Source: Saprospiraceae bacterium
GTDB taxonomy: Bacteria; Bacteroidota; Bacteroidia; Chitinophagales; Saprospiraceae
Length of the DNA: 64,000 nucleotides
NCBI GenBank assembly: GCA_016714985.1
Contig: JADKBS010000027.1
Span: forward strand, 84,374-148,373
Reading direction: 5' to 3'
Shown: positions 19,657 through 28,460 of the stretch, piece by piece
How the letters are laid out: every line of letters starts with the position of its first letter
How positions within the stretch are numbered: position 1 is the first letter of the stretch
Translations under genes and position numbers: made by a program
The notes under the pieces: generated by a model
Seen by the model: only the letters and a program-made list of their open reading frames with translations
What the model was told of the DNA's origin: nothing
Database searches by the model: none

Positions 19657-20899
19657 ATGAACCGAATAAAACTGAAAATTGGCATCATCCGGGAAGGAAA
19701 AGTGCCACCTGACAACCGAGTGCCCCTAACACCAACTCAATGCAAACATGCTATTGAAGCATTCCCTGTAGAGATATTGGTAGAATCCTGTCCTACACGC
19801 TGCTATAAGGACGAAGAATACACCAAGGAAGGCATCACTGTCACAGATGATATTAGTGGATGTGAAGTCTTGATGGGTGTGAAAGAAGTGCCCATTGGTC
19901 AATTGATACCAGAGAAGACCTATTTCTTTTTTTCCCACACCATTAAACAGCAACCGTACAACCGAAAGCTGCTTTGGGCTGTGTTGGAAAAGCGCATTCG
20001 CCTCATTGATTATGAGGTTTTGAAAGATGAAAACGGCAACAGGCTGATTGCTTTTGGGCGGTTTGCCGGCATGGTGGGCGCCCACAACGCACTCTGGACT
20101 TTTGGCCAGCGCACAGGACAGTTCAAGATGCCCCGAATGAAAGATTTCCACGACTACAAGGAGGCGCTGGCGTTCTACAACAGCCACCCCTTGCCAAGCA
20201 TAAAAGTGGTGCTTACGGGAACAGGAAGGGTGGCAACGGGCGCTGCTATTGTTGTGAGGGACATGGGCATCCTGGAAGTCAGCCCAGCGGATTTTTTGGA
20301 AAAATCATTCCCCCCTCCCTGTTTTCACGCAATTGAACTGTGAGCACTATGTGGCGAGGAAGGATGGCAAGCCCTATCAAAAAGAGAATTTTTACCACCA
20401 CCCCGGCAGCTACAAGAGCATTTTCAGTCCTTACTACAAGGTGGCCGACATCATGGTGAACGGGATTTTCTACGCCGCACATGCACCCTTGTTTTTCACC
20501 ATGCAAGAAATGGCCCAGCCTGATTTCAACATTCAGGTCATTGCCGACGTGAGCTGCGACATAGCACCAGACGGTTCCGTCCCTTCCACGTTGAAGGCTT
20601 CCACCATTGCGGACCCCGTTTTCGGGTTTGACCCAAGCACAGGGCGTGAAACAGCCCCTTACCAATCCGGCTGCATTGACATGATGACCATTGACAACCT
20701 CCCCAACGAAATGCCACGGGATGCCTCAGAATCGTTTGGCGGCCAGTTTCTGAAAGAAATATTGCCCGAACTGATTCGGGGTCGGAGCAGGGTGATTTCA
20801 CATGCCACCATTGCCCAAGACGGGCATTTGACAAGCTATTTTGGCCATTTGGAAGATTATGTGAATGCCTATGCTGAAAAAGCTGGTATCGTCGTTTAA
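19657..20899 (+). CDS. Alanine dehydrogenase / saccharopine dehydrogenase-like NAD(P) oxidoreductase (frameshifted)
   Basis: Cytosolic oxidoreductase of the AlaDh/PNT fold, about 413 residues once repaired. The ATG at 19657 places KIGIIREGKVPPDNRVPLTP, the family's first strand, at the N-terminus. It contains the NAD-binding turn VVLTGTGRVATGAA and, after the break, IQVIADVSCDIAPDGSVPST. The frame breaks at a C6 run (20310-20315); five C would keep one frame and give PLPVFTQLNCEHYVA. In LYS1-like relatives the reaction is NAD-dependent interconversion of saccharopine and lysine; alanine dehydrogenase is the other option. The break is in a homopolymer and may be a sequencing error. Confidence 0.75.
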
Positions 20900-20929
20900 G
20901 CATCAGTTTAGGGCGACCTGCCGCAACGC

Positions 20930-21127
20930 AGTCGCCGAGGGGCAACGCACCGAGACATATGTAGCAACCCGCCGCCGAGGGGCAGCGCCCCGAAATATTT
21001 TTAGCGCCCCACCGTATCCCCAACGCAGAGGGGCAGCGCCCCGAAATATTTTTAGCGCCCTGCCCCGCAACGCAGTCGCCGAGGGGCAGCGCCCCGAAAT
21101 ATTCCAACCCTAGGGATACGGCGCTCC
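20930..21127. repeat. Cluster of GGGGCAGCGCCCC palindromic repeats
   Basis: Three close copies and one degenerate copy of a unit of about 45-60 bases with the core GAGGGGCAGCGCCCCGAAAT, followed by ATTTTTAGCGCCC. The core is self-complementary (GGGGC / GCCCC). Copies are joined by CGCAACGCAGTCGCC words. It sits between convergent genes, as REP/BIME-type elements do. Open frames through it are artefacts of repeat composition. Confidence 0.85.
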
Positions 21128-21162
21128 GCAATGGCACATTGAAAAGCACTTCCATAACGAGG

Positions 21163-21209
21163 AAAACCCCAACGAAAAAGCCCTTGGCAAATCATGCATG
21201 CCAAGTAGA
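21163..21209. repeat. Degenerate copy of the downstream terminator hairpin
   Basis: Carries AACGAAAAAGCCCTTGGCA and ATGCCAAG like the intact hairpin at 21247-21283, but the distal arm is interrupted by a GAAGGGGGG stretch. It is an older or invaded duplicate. Confidence 0.55.
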
Positions 21210-21246
21210 AGGGGGGCTCCCCGCTTTTTTCATAACCATCCAACGA

Positions 21247-21283
21247 AAAAGCCCTTGGCAATTCATGTATGCCAAGGGCTTTT
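21247..21283. terminator. Bidirectional terminator
   Basis: 14-bp perfect stem AAAAGCCCTTGGCA / TGCCAAGGGCTTTT with loop ATTCATGTA. It lies 20 nt past the stop of the thioredoxin-like gene on the minus strand and serves the dehydrogenase side on the plus strand. Confidence 0.88.
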
Positions 21284-21305
21284 CAATTTCGAGCAAATCC
21301 GTCGC

Positions 21306-22451
21306 TTACAGCAACTTCTTTAAGGTCTCCTCCACCTGCTCGCCCCTCAAGCCTGTTGCGGCGATGCGGCCTTCCTTATCAATCATGAAGGTGCGTGGAA
21401 TGCTGCTGACGCCGTACTGACGGGCAGGTGCACATTCCCATTTCTTAAGGTCGCTCACGTGGGTATTCCAAATAAGGCCATCCGCTGTGATGGCATCTTT
21501 CCATTTCTTCATTTCATTGTTGCGGGCCTCGTTCAACTTTGCCTGGTCGCCGGCCATCATTTGCTCCATCCGGGAGTCAAGGCCATCCAAAGACACGCTG
21601 AAGACCGTGAAGCCCTTGTCCTTATAGGAATTGTAAACCTTCACCACATTGGGGTTTTCCATGCGGCAAGGCCGGCACCAGCTTGCCCAGAAATCCAGGA
21701 GCACTACTTGTCCTTTCAGGTCGGAAAGTGCGTATTCCTTGCCATCGGGGCTTGGGAGCTTTATGTCAGGTGCAGGTTGCCTTTCGGCTTCTTCGTAAAA
21801 AGTAAAGCCATTGCCACCACCTGGCTGGCGAACCTGTGAGAGTGACGTGATATAGTTGTCATAGTCCTTGGCATAATCAGTACCAGGATAGGTGGTTTCG
21901 AGGCGGGTCTTTGCTTTCTTATGGGCCTCGATATACGCTGGGTTGCCACCAAAAGCCTGAATGGCCACCAGCACACCTGCCATTGGGTTTGGCGTACTTT
22001 CCACAAATGCTTGGACATCGGCTGGTTGCGCTTGTTGTGCTACCAATTTCTGCATCATGTCACGGTAGCTTAGGCAATTGTCACAGCCTTTGATGTCGTA
22101 CTGGAAGCGGTTGAAATTGGCCAAATCACCAGAGATTTCAATCTTGCTTTCCTTGCCATCCAATACGAGAAAAGCCTGTTGTTCACCTACCCGAAGCCGG
22201 TATATGCCGGGAGTTTGCTCACCAGGGATGTTCAGATTGTACTTGCCGGAGGCATCTGCATCAGCATTGAGAACCACAAGATTAGGACTTGCCGGGTTAA
22301 GGCCCACTTTGTCAAAATAGACCTGCATGCTGCCTGCACCATTGATGGTACCTGAAATATTCAAGCCGTCGCTGCTACTAGTGCCGGAGCCACCCTCGCA
22401 GCCCAAGGCAAATACAGCTATTGCCAAAATCAAAAACACAACGTTTTTCAT
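21306..22451 (-). CDS. TlpA-like thioredoxin-fold lipoprotein
   Basis: Exported thiol-disulphide oxidoreductase of 381 residues. The ATG at 22451 is chosen because it gives a lipoprotein signal (ILAIAVFALGCEGG). An N-terminal DUF4369-like sandwich (NISGTINGAGSMQVYFDK ... IEISGDLANF) is followed by a helical part and a C-terminal TlpA/AhpC-TSA domain starting at PAPDIKLPSPDGKEYALSDL with the redox motif WASWCRPCRMENP (CxxC) and the cis-Pro region SSIPRTFMID. Such proteins keep periplasmic or surface thiols reduced. It is downstream of purL on the same strand, with 141 nt of repeats between, so independent expression is possible. Confidence 0.88.
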   Translation of the reverse strand: MKNVVFLILAIAVFALGCEGGSGTSSSDGLNISGTINGAGSMQVYFDKVGLNPASPNLVVLNADADASGKYNLNIPGEQTPGIYRLRVGEQQAFLVLDGKESKIEISGDLANFNRFQYDIKGCDNCLSYRDMMQKLVAQQAQPADVQAFVESTPNPMAGVLVAIQAFGGNPAYIEAHKKAKTRLETTYPGTDYAKDYDNYITSLSQVRQPGGGNGFTFYEEAERQPAPDIKLPSPDGKEYALSDLKGQVVLLDFWASWCRPCRMENPNVVKVYNSYKDKGFTVFSVSLDGLDSRMEQMMAGDQAKLNEARNNEMKKWKDAITADGLIWNTHVSDLKKWECAPARQYGVSSIPRTFMIDKEGRIAATGLRGEQVEETLKKLL

Positions 22452-22461
22452 GCTCAGAAGA

Positions 22462-22586
22462 TTTATGATTGTTTGATTGCTAAAATTGTTTAATTGTAAA
22501 AATTGTTTGATTGCAGGGATTGCTGGGGTAGAAATTATGTTGGCGTTTTTGGCAACAATCAAACAACAATAGCAATCCCAACAATT
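22462..22586. repeat. ATTGTTTGATTG tandem and inverted repeats
   Basis: Three ATTGTTT(G/A)ATTG-type units in tandem followed by a long inverted repeat: AATTGTT...GGGATTGCT pairs with AGCAATCCC...AACAATT. It lies just past the purL stop and before the TlpA-like gene, and may act as the purL terminator. Confidence 0.6.
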
Positions 22587-22592
22587 ACCAAC

Positions 22593-24827
22593 TCAAGCAT
22601 CGAACATCTCGGAAAGGGTGTTGTCGAATACAGATTTCCACTCCCCAACACTTCCAAAATTTTCGTCATCTATCACAACGTCCTTCCCAAAAACTTCGCC
22701 AAGTTTGGTGAAGGAAACGTTGTGGTTTATCAGAAAGTTTTGCAAGTCGTCCTCCTTGCTGGATGCCACCGTTATTACGACCCGGCTTTGGCTTTCACCG
22801 AACAAGAAACAATCTTTCCGAAAAGGCTCCATTGTTTCTATATTGAACCCAAACCCGCTTGCAATGGCACTCTCCATCAGGTTGGTGAACAGGCCGCCGT
22901 CCGAAACGTCATGTGCCGAGCGCAGCAGACCCTTACGGATAAGTTGCCGAATAAGTTGCTGCAACTCAAATTCCTCGTGCAGGTCGAAATGAGGCGCTGG
23001 CGAAAATTTGATGCCGAGCACATTGCGCAGGTATTCCGAGCTGTTCAGGTCATTGTGGACATTGCCCAGCATATAAATGGCATCGCCCTCTTGCTTGAAG
23101 TGCAAGGTGGTCTGGTGCGCTTGGTCTTCCATGATGCCCAACATACCTATGGTAGGCGTGGGAAAAACTGGCTCCGTTTTGTTTCCTACTTGACTTTGGT
23201 TGTAAAAGCTGACGTTGCCCCCTGTCACGGGCGTGTTGAATTTGCGACAAGCCTCCCCCATACCTTTAATGGCATGCACAAACTGATAATACACTTCTGG
23301 ATTGTAGGGATTTCCAAAATTGAGGCAGTTGGTAATGGCCACTGGCAAACCGCCTGTACAGGTGATGTTCCTTGCTGCTTCCGCAACGGCTATCATAGCA
23401 CCGACGTAGGGGTCCGCATGTACATAAGCGGAATTGCAGTCCACCGTTACCACCAATGACTTTTTCGAGCCTTTTATGCGTACCACGGAAGCGTCAGAGG
23501 GTGCATTGGTGCTCATGTTATTGGTGCGCACCATGCTATCATACTGCTCATAGACCCAGCGTTTCGACACGAGGTTCGGCAACGCAAAGAGCTTTTTGGC
23601 GGCAGCCATTATATCCTTCGCTGGTTCGATCTTGTTCAACTTGAACCTTGAAACTTCGCTGAAATAAGCAGGCTTCGTGAACTCCCTGTCATAAACCGGG
23701 GCACCTCCACCCAAAACCAACGATTCAGCAGGCACTTCGGCTACTTTTTCACCGCCATGATAGTATTCCAGCAAGCCTGTTTCGGTCACTTCACCGATTT
23801 GTACGCATTCCAAATCCCATTTCTCGAATACATCGTACAATGGCTGCTCCTGGCCTTTTTTGCCGACAATCAGCATCCGCTCCTGGCTCTCCGAAAGCAG
23901 GATTTCCCAAGCATGCATATTGGCTTGGCGGGTCGGCACCTTGCTCAGGTCAATCCGCATCCCCGTCTCAGACTTGGCGCTCATTTCCGAAGTGGAGCAG
24001 GTGATACCCGCAGCGCCCATGTCCTGCATACCCACGACCGCCCCGGTCTTGATGGCTTCAAGGCTGGCTTCGAGCAACAGTTTTTCTTGGAAAGGGTCCC
24101 CCACCTGCACGGCCGGCAGGTCTTCATGGCTTTCTTCGTGAAGGTCGGCAGAGGCGAAGGTGGCCCCGTGGATACCATCCTTTCCAGTGGCCGAACCGAC
24201 GATGAACACCGGGTTGCCTGGGCCATCCGCCACGGCAGAGACGGTCTCCCCTACCCGCACGATACCTACCGACATGGCATTCACCAAGATGTTTTGGTTG
24301 TAACAATCATCGAAAAAAACCTCGCCCGCCACGGTCGGCACGCCAAAGCTGTTGCCATAGTCCCCGATGCCTTTTACCACGCCTTTCACCAGTCTTTTCG
24401 TATGCTTGGAGTCTGGATTGCCAAAGCGTAGGGAGTTCAGTGCGGCAATGGGCCTTGCGCCCATGGTGAAAATGTCACGGTGGATGCCGCCCACGCCTGT
24501 CGCCGCCCCTTGATATGGCTCAATGGCGCTGGGGTGGTTGTGCGATTCGATTTTGAAGGCACAGGCAATGCCGTCGCCGATGTCCACCAGGCCAGCATTT
24601 TCCTCGCCAGCACCTACCAACAGTCGCTTGCCTTCCCTTGGCAGGGTTTTCAGCCATTTGATGGAGTTCTTGTAGGAACAATGCTCCGACCACATGACGG
24701 AATAAATGCTCAGCTCCACGAAATTGGGTGTTCGGCCCAATATCCCTTTGATTTTCTCAAATTCTGCTTCCGTCAGTCCAAGTTTGGAGGCGGTTGTCGC
24801 AGTGATTTCCGGTTCGGTGATTTGCAT
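22593..24827 (-). CDS. purL: Phosphoribosylformylglycinamidine synthase subunit PurL
   Basis: De novo purine biosynthesis: converts FGAR to FGAM with ATP and ammonia from glutamine. 744 residues, the small-PurL length, so separate PurQ and PurS are expected elsewhere. Visible are the N-terminal segment VMWSEHCSYKNSIKWL with the catalytic His, the ATP-binding GVGGIHRDIFTMGARPIA, QDMGAAGITCSTSEM and, in the second AIRS-like half, CTGGLPVAITNCLNFGNP and SAHDVSDGGLFTNL. The start follows a spacer full of hairpin repeats; no other purine gene is nearby. Confidence 0.96.
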   Translation of the reverse strand: MQITEPEITATTASKLGLTEAEFEKIKGILGRTPNFVELSIYSVMWSEHCSYKNSIKWLKTLPREGKRLLVGAGEENAGLVDIGDGIACAFKIESHNHPSAIEPYQGAATGVGGIHRDIFTMGARPIAALNSLRFGNPDSKHTKRLVKGVVKGIGDYGNSFGVPTVAGEVFFDDCYNQNILVNAMSVGIVRVGETVSAVADGPGNPVFIVGSATGKDGIHGATFASADLHEESHEDLPAVQVGDPFQEKLLLEASLEAIKTGAVVGMQDMGAAGITCSTSEMSAKSETGMRIDLSKVPTRQANMHAWEILLSESQERMLIVGKKGQEQPLYDVFEKWDLECVQIGEVTETGLLEYYHGGEKVAEVPAESLVLGGGAPVYDREFTKPAYFSEVSRFKLNKIEPAKDIMAAAKKLFALPNLVSKRWVYEQYDSMVRTNNMSTNAPSDASVVRIKGSKKSLVVTVDCNSAYVHADPYVGAMIAVAEAARNITCTGGLPVAITNCLNFGNPYNPEVYYQFVHAIKGMGEACRKFNTPVTGGNVSFYNQSQVGNKTEPVFPTPTIGMLGIMEDQAHQTTLHFKQEGDAIYMLGNVHNDLNSSEYLRNVLGIKFSPAPHFDLHEEFELQQLIRQLIRKGLLRSAHDVSDGGLFTNLMESAIASGFGFNIETMEPFRKDCFLFGESQSRVVITVASSKEDDLQNFLINHNVSFTKLGEVFGKDVVIDDENFGSVGEWKSVFDNTLSEMFDA

Positions 24828-24870
24828 GAAAAATAGGTAATTATACTACGAGTCGCCAAGTCCTGCGCAT

Positions 24871-24944
24871 GGTTGATAAGGGTTGATGAAGTTGATAAGG
24901 GTTGATAATCAACCTTTTATAAACCCTTATCAACTTCATCAACC
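24871..24944. repeat. 23-bp stem hairpin made of GTTGATAAGG/GTTGATGAA units
   Basis: Tandem GGTTGATAAG-like units whose second half (24881-24903) is perfectly complementary to 24922-24944. It lies in the divergent spacer upstream of purL. Similar GGTTGATAGCGGTTGATAAGG words occur at 37417-37452. Confidence 0.75.
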
Positions 24945-24973
24945 AGGCACAAGATTTGGCGGCGTGAGCTATA

Positions 24974-25081
24974 GCTCCTGCCCCCTAAAGGGGGACCAAA
25001 TCCATTCATTCATCGAAATTTCATTCTTTTTGAAGTCCCGACAAACGTCCCCACGTAGGTTCTCCTTCAGGGGGCAGGAGC
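24974..25081. repeat. MITE-like element with CTCCTGCCCCCT ends
   Basis: About 108 bp bounded by 17-bp inverted repeats (CTCCTGCCCCCTAAAGG and CCTTCAGGGGGCAGGAG, 16 of 17 pairing). The interior has no ORF. This is the pattern of a small non-autonomous element, or of a palindromic intergenic repeat. Confidence 0.55.
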
Positions 25082-25252
25082 GAAGCCGCAAAGATAGCAA
25101 TGCTGCCAAGAGAACAGAAAGGTCATTTTTTGAAAAAAAATAAACTTTTAGGATGTGCCGTCGAAAGAATACTGCGTTCTATCCAAGTAAAATGCGCCTT
25201 GGATACAAATGGGCGTAGCATTGGACTTCCTTTGTTCACCAAACCACTTCAC

Positions 25253-26805
25253 ATGAATTTTCTAAAATCATTTTCAATCTACCTGTTGGTCGGCTTGTCC
25301 TTTTTCATTGCTTCCTGCAAAAAAGATAACTCGGCACTACCTTCCGACGCACTGGCATACGTGCCTACAACCGCCTCCAACGTCACCGCCATAGACCTGA
25401 AAAGATTGTTGCAAAAGCTGATTTTGAAGCTATTAAACAAATGGACTTCTACAAAGACATGGTCGCTGAAACCGAAAGTCGAGACCCGAAGCTCGCCAAG
25501 GTACTGCTCGACCCAATGGCCGCTGGCATTGACCTCACCGGCAAGATTTACACCGCAACCGATATAGGCCAAGACAATGCCGAGGAGTTCACCACCTATT
25601 TTTTCATCCCCTTGAAAGACGCCAAGGCATTTGGCAGCTTGTTCGACCAGCACAAGACTTCCATTTCTACCGTAGATGGCATCTCGCTTTTTGAAGAAGG
25701 AAAAAACGCTATCGTAGGCTGGAATGAAAAGGTGGCCATTTTAGCTGTCAACAGCCAACAAGATGCTGATTTCAAGAACAGGGTAATTGCTGCCTTCAAG
25801 CCCCAAGCCGACAACCCTTTGCTAAAAGATGGCAAACTGCAAAAAGCCCTCTCCAAAGGTAACCACGACATTACTTCGTGGCTTTCTACCAATGAACTAG
25901 CCAAGAACAGCGGCGCTGTCTTTGCGCTCAGCATGATGGACGTGAAATCGGATGCGCTAAAGGACAATTTTATCCACAGCTATGCTGATTTTGAAAAAGG
26001 CAAGATGGTAGGCCGCTCCGAGTTCATCGTTAATGACCAATTGGGCAAGGAGTTCATTGGCCGATTTTTCAAAGATGAGGCAAAAACTGATTTCTCGAAG
26101 GTGCTGCCCAATGAGAAACTGACTTTCGCTACCGTGATGGCCCTCGACTTGGTGGGCATTGACAAGTTCCTCAGCGAACGCCCTCAAAACAAGGACTATG
26201 CAGACTTCGTATTGAACAAGGCAGGAATCAAGCGCCGTGACCTCGTGGACGCCCTTGGCGGCGATGTGATGATTGCGGGCTTCGGTGGCGGAACCATGCA
26301 CGACTCACATATCCAAGTTTCAATGAGTCTGAGGGATGAAGCTAAGGCAAAAGAATTCCTCGCAATGGCGGTAAAAGATGGCAAACTCAAAGAAGTCGAA
26401 CCCAATGTTTACAAGATAGTCTCCATCGGAAACGAAGACTTCTATATCAAGCGGAACAAGGGCATGGGCAAGCTCCTGCTTAAAAACGGTATTTTGACCT
26501 TCCTAACCGACGAGGCGCTTTTCGATAAACTGAAAGGCGGTGAAACGGGCGGCGAGTACAGCACAGCGCTAAAACAATTCGACAACCAGACCTTCGCTGG
26601 CTGGTTCGACTTCCAATCCGCCTGGAACGCCCTCGGCGGCGACCAAGCTAAATCGTTCAAGCAAATGAACTTCAAGGTGAACGGCAAGGGTGCCGATTTC
26701 ATCTTAGAAACTGCTGACCCAAACACGAACAGCTTGAAAGCTTTATGTGAAATGATGGACGAGGGGTATAAGCAAAGGGGGAAGATGCCTGAGGAATCGC
26801 TTTGA
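25253..26805 (+). CDS. DUF4836-like lipoprotein (frameshifted)
   Basis: Predicted periplasmic or surface lipoprotein, about 517 residues after repair. The ATG at 25253 yields a lipobox signal (LSFFIASCKKDNS). The mature start LPSDALAYVPTTASNVTAID and the long repeated alpha/beta body resemble the DUF4836 family of Bacteroidota; the assignment is from pattern memory. The frame breaks at an A4 run (25413-25416); five A would give LLQKADFEAIKQMDF. Downstream the reading is clean to a stop at 26805. Function unknown. The lesion is homopolymeric and may be artefactual. Confidence 0.62.
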
Positions 26806-26856
26806 GAGATGAGGGGCGAGGGTTGAGGGATGACAGGGGGCTGCATCCTTCATCTC

Positions 26857-26937
26857 TCACAACTCCCCTCGAAATGCTTGGTCTAACAGCGAGATTTCAG
26901 GGCTTGGAAGTGGTGCAGCTTTTGGGCGGCCAGATTT
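26857..26937 (-). pseudogene. Remnant of an hsdS 3' end (copy A)
   Basis: Minus-strand coding resembles KLHHFQALKS then, after a one-base slip, LLDQAFRGEL and a stop, the C-terminus typical of type I specificity subunits. It matches copy B at 34017-34098 over about 80 bases and the true hsdS end at 34871 over about 55. No upstream hsdS body remains. Same strand as the intact gene. Confidence 0.65.
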
Positions 26938-27260
26938 AGGCTCAGCGCCGCTATGCTACGGTTTTCCTTCCTTGATTGAGGCCAAAATAACCTACCCAAA
27001 AAGACGAACTTTTTTTTTGAACGTTCCTTAGCTTATCCACCAAGGCACTCATGCCCAAAACTTGGCGGCCTGATACTAAACTATTTGCATTGAAAAATAT
27101 AAAACTTGATTTGCAAATAAATTCTAATTTTACGGCTTAATAATATATACAGGAAGTCCAAAGTTAGCCTTAATTAATATAAGATTAAACAATAATTAAT
27201 ATAGATTAAGGCTACTTTTTGGGGATTACCAATAGGGAACAAAATAAATTTACAAAAACC
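26938..27260. other. Intergenic upstream of the PorP/SprF gene
   Basis: AT-rich, with several TAATATA-like and AATTAATATA-rich stretches. It is expected to hold the promoter of the adhesin operon, but no box fits the consensus well. Confidence 0.35.
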
Positions 27261-28460
27261 ATGAAAACCTACCTCCCACTCAGAATAGAGTCAATTCTAT
27301 ACACAAGAATTTGGGTTACACGTTTACAACTATTAGGATTGCTGCTGCTAAGTAGCAGTGCAGATGCTCAAGACCCCCTATTCTCACAGTTCGTAAAAAG
27401 CAAAATGTACCTTAACCCCGGTTATACCGGGGCAGAAGGTGGCTTTTCAGCGACAATTGTGGAAAGGGAGCAATGGGGAAAAGTCTTGTCCAATGCACCT
27501 TTGCCCGGCAGTTTTCGCACGCAATACCTCGCACTAGAATGGAACACCCCAAAAAACAAGAACAGCCTTGGACTTCAATTCTTGAATGATACAGAAGGAG
27601 AAGGCCGATTGCGCACCATTCTAACCGGCTTTAACTACAGCTACGTCATATCTTTTGGCGGTGCTGTCAACCACCAAAACGACCTTAGGTTGGGATTTGG
27701 GCTGTACTATGCCCAGAAATGGATAAGGGACTGGGACGAACTGCTGTTCTCGGATCAACTGCACCCCAAAGGGCCGGACTATTTCCTGGAATCGTCGGCA
27801 CATGCCCAGTTTTATGAGCAATTCCAACAAAACCCTCCTTGGTGGACTGGGCTAAACCTTGGCGCTGTTTATAGTTTTTATGAAAATCAGGGCGGTACTG
27901 GCGGTAAGCGGTTCGATATTGGCCTAAGCACCACCCATGTCATAAATCTGTGGTCAAGTGCCGAAATCGAATCGCTGCAAAATATAGGAACCAGCCTAAG
28001 TCCTAGGCTTACATTTCACGTCACGGGATATTCCCCTACTTGGCGATTTGGCGCAAAGGGCAACAAATGGACGCCATTGCCCGCCCTGAGGATTGAACGG
28101 CAAGGCAATGTCAATGCATTTACCATTGGCAGTGATTTTTGGATAAATTCCATATCATTTGGCGGCTACTACCATAGGACGCTGGCCAACACTTTCTTGA
28201 AAAGCACGGATGCGGTAATAATAACCTCCGCATTAGGCTTGTTGATGGGCGACGACCACTTCATGGAAATAGGTTTTAGCTACGATTTTAACTTGAGTGG
28301 GCTATCGAACAGTAATTCGGGGAATGTTTTTGAATTAACTCTCAATTATTCAAAGAAAACGTTCACCAACAAGGTGGTATGCCCGCCGATTAGCAGGTTA
28401 CATGCGGAGAAATACGAGAGAAGTTTTTATAAGAATCAAAAAAATAAAAATCTCAACTGA
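27261..28460 (+). CDS. PorP/SprF family type IX secretion membrane protein
   Basis: Outer-membrane beta-barrel of about 399 residues that, in the SprF family, helps export or anchor a particular large T9SS cargo. The ATG at 27261 precedes a signal peptide ending SSSADAQ. The start of the mature protein, DPLFSQFVKSKMYLNPGYTG, is the hallmark of the family, and the remainder shows strand-like segments (NSLGLQFLNDTEG, LRLGFGLYYAQKW). The stop overlaps the ATG of the next gene (TGATGA at 28458-28463), so translation is coupled to the giant PKD protein it probably serves. Confidence 0.9.
   Translation: MKTYLPLRIESILYTRIWVTRLQLLGLLLLSSSADAQDPLFSQFVKSKMYLNPGYTGAEGGFSATIVEREQWGKVLSNAPLPGSFRTQYLALEWNTPKNKNSLGLQFLNDTEGEGRLRTILTGFNYSYVISFGGAVNHQNDLRLGFGLYYAQKWIRDWDELLFSDQLHPKGPDYFLESSAHAQFYEQFQQNPPWWTGLNLGAVYSFYENQGGTGGKRFDIGLSTTHVINLWSSAEIESLQNIGTSLSPRLTFHVTGYSPTWRFGAKGNKWTPLPALRIERQGNVNAFTIGSDFWINSISFGGYYHRTLANTFLKSTDAVIITSALGLLMGDDHFMEIGFSYDFNLSGLSNSNSGNVFELTLNYSKKTFTNKVVCPPISRLHAEKYERSFYKNQKNKNLN

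Noticed and set aside
20538..21155. Minus-strand frame of 205 codons
   Set aside because: It reads antisense to the dehydrogenase gene and through the GGGGCAGCGCCCC repeat cluster; the periodic protein sequence is a repeat artefact.
24871..24944. Possible CRISPR array
   Set aside because: Units of about 10 bases are contiguous, without spacers, and fold into one hairpin; no cas gene is present.
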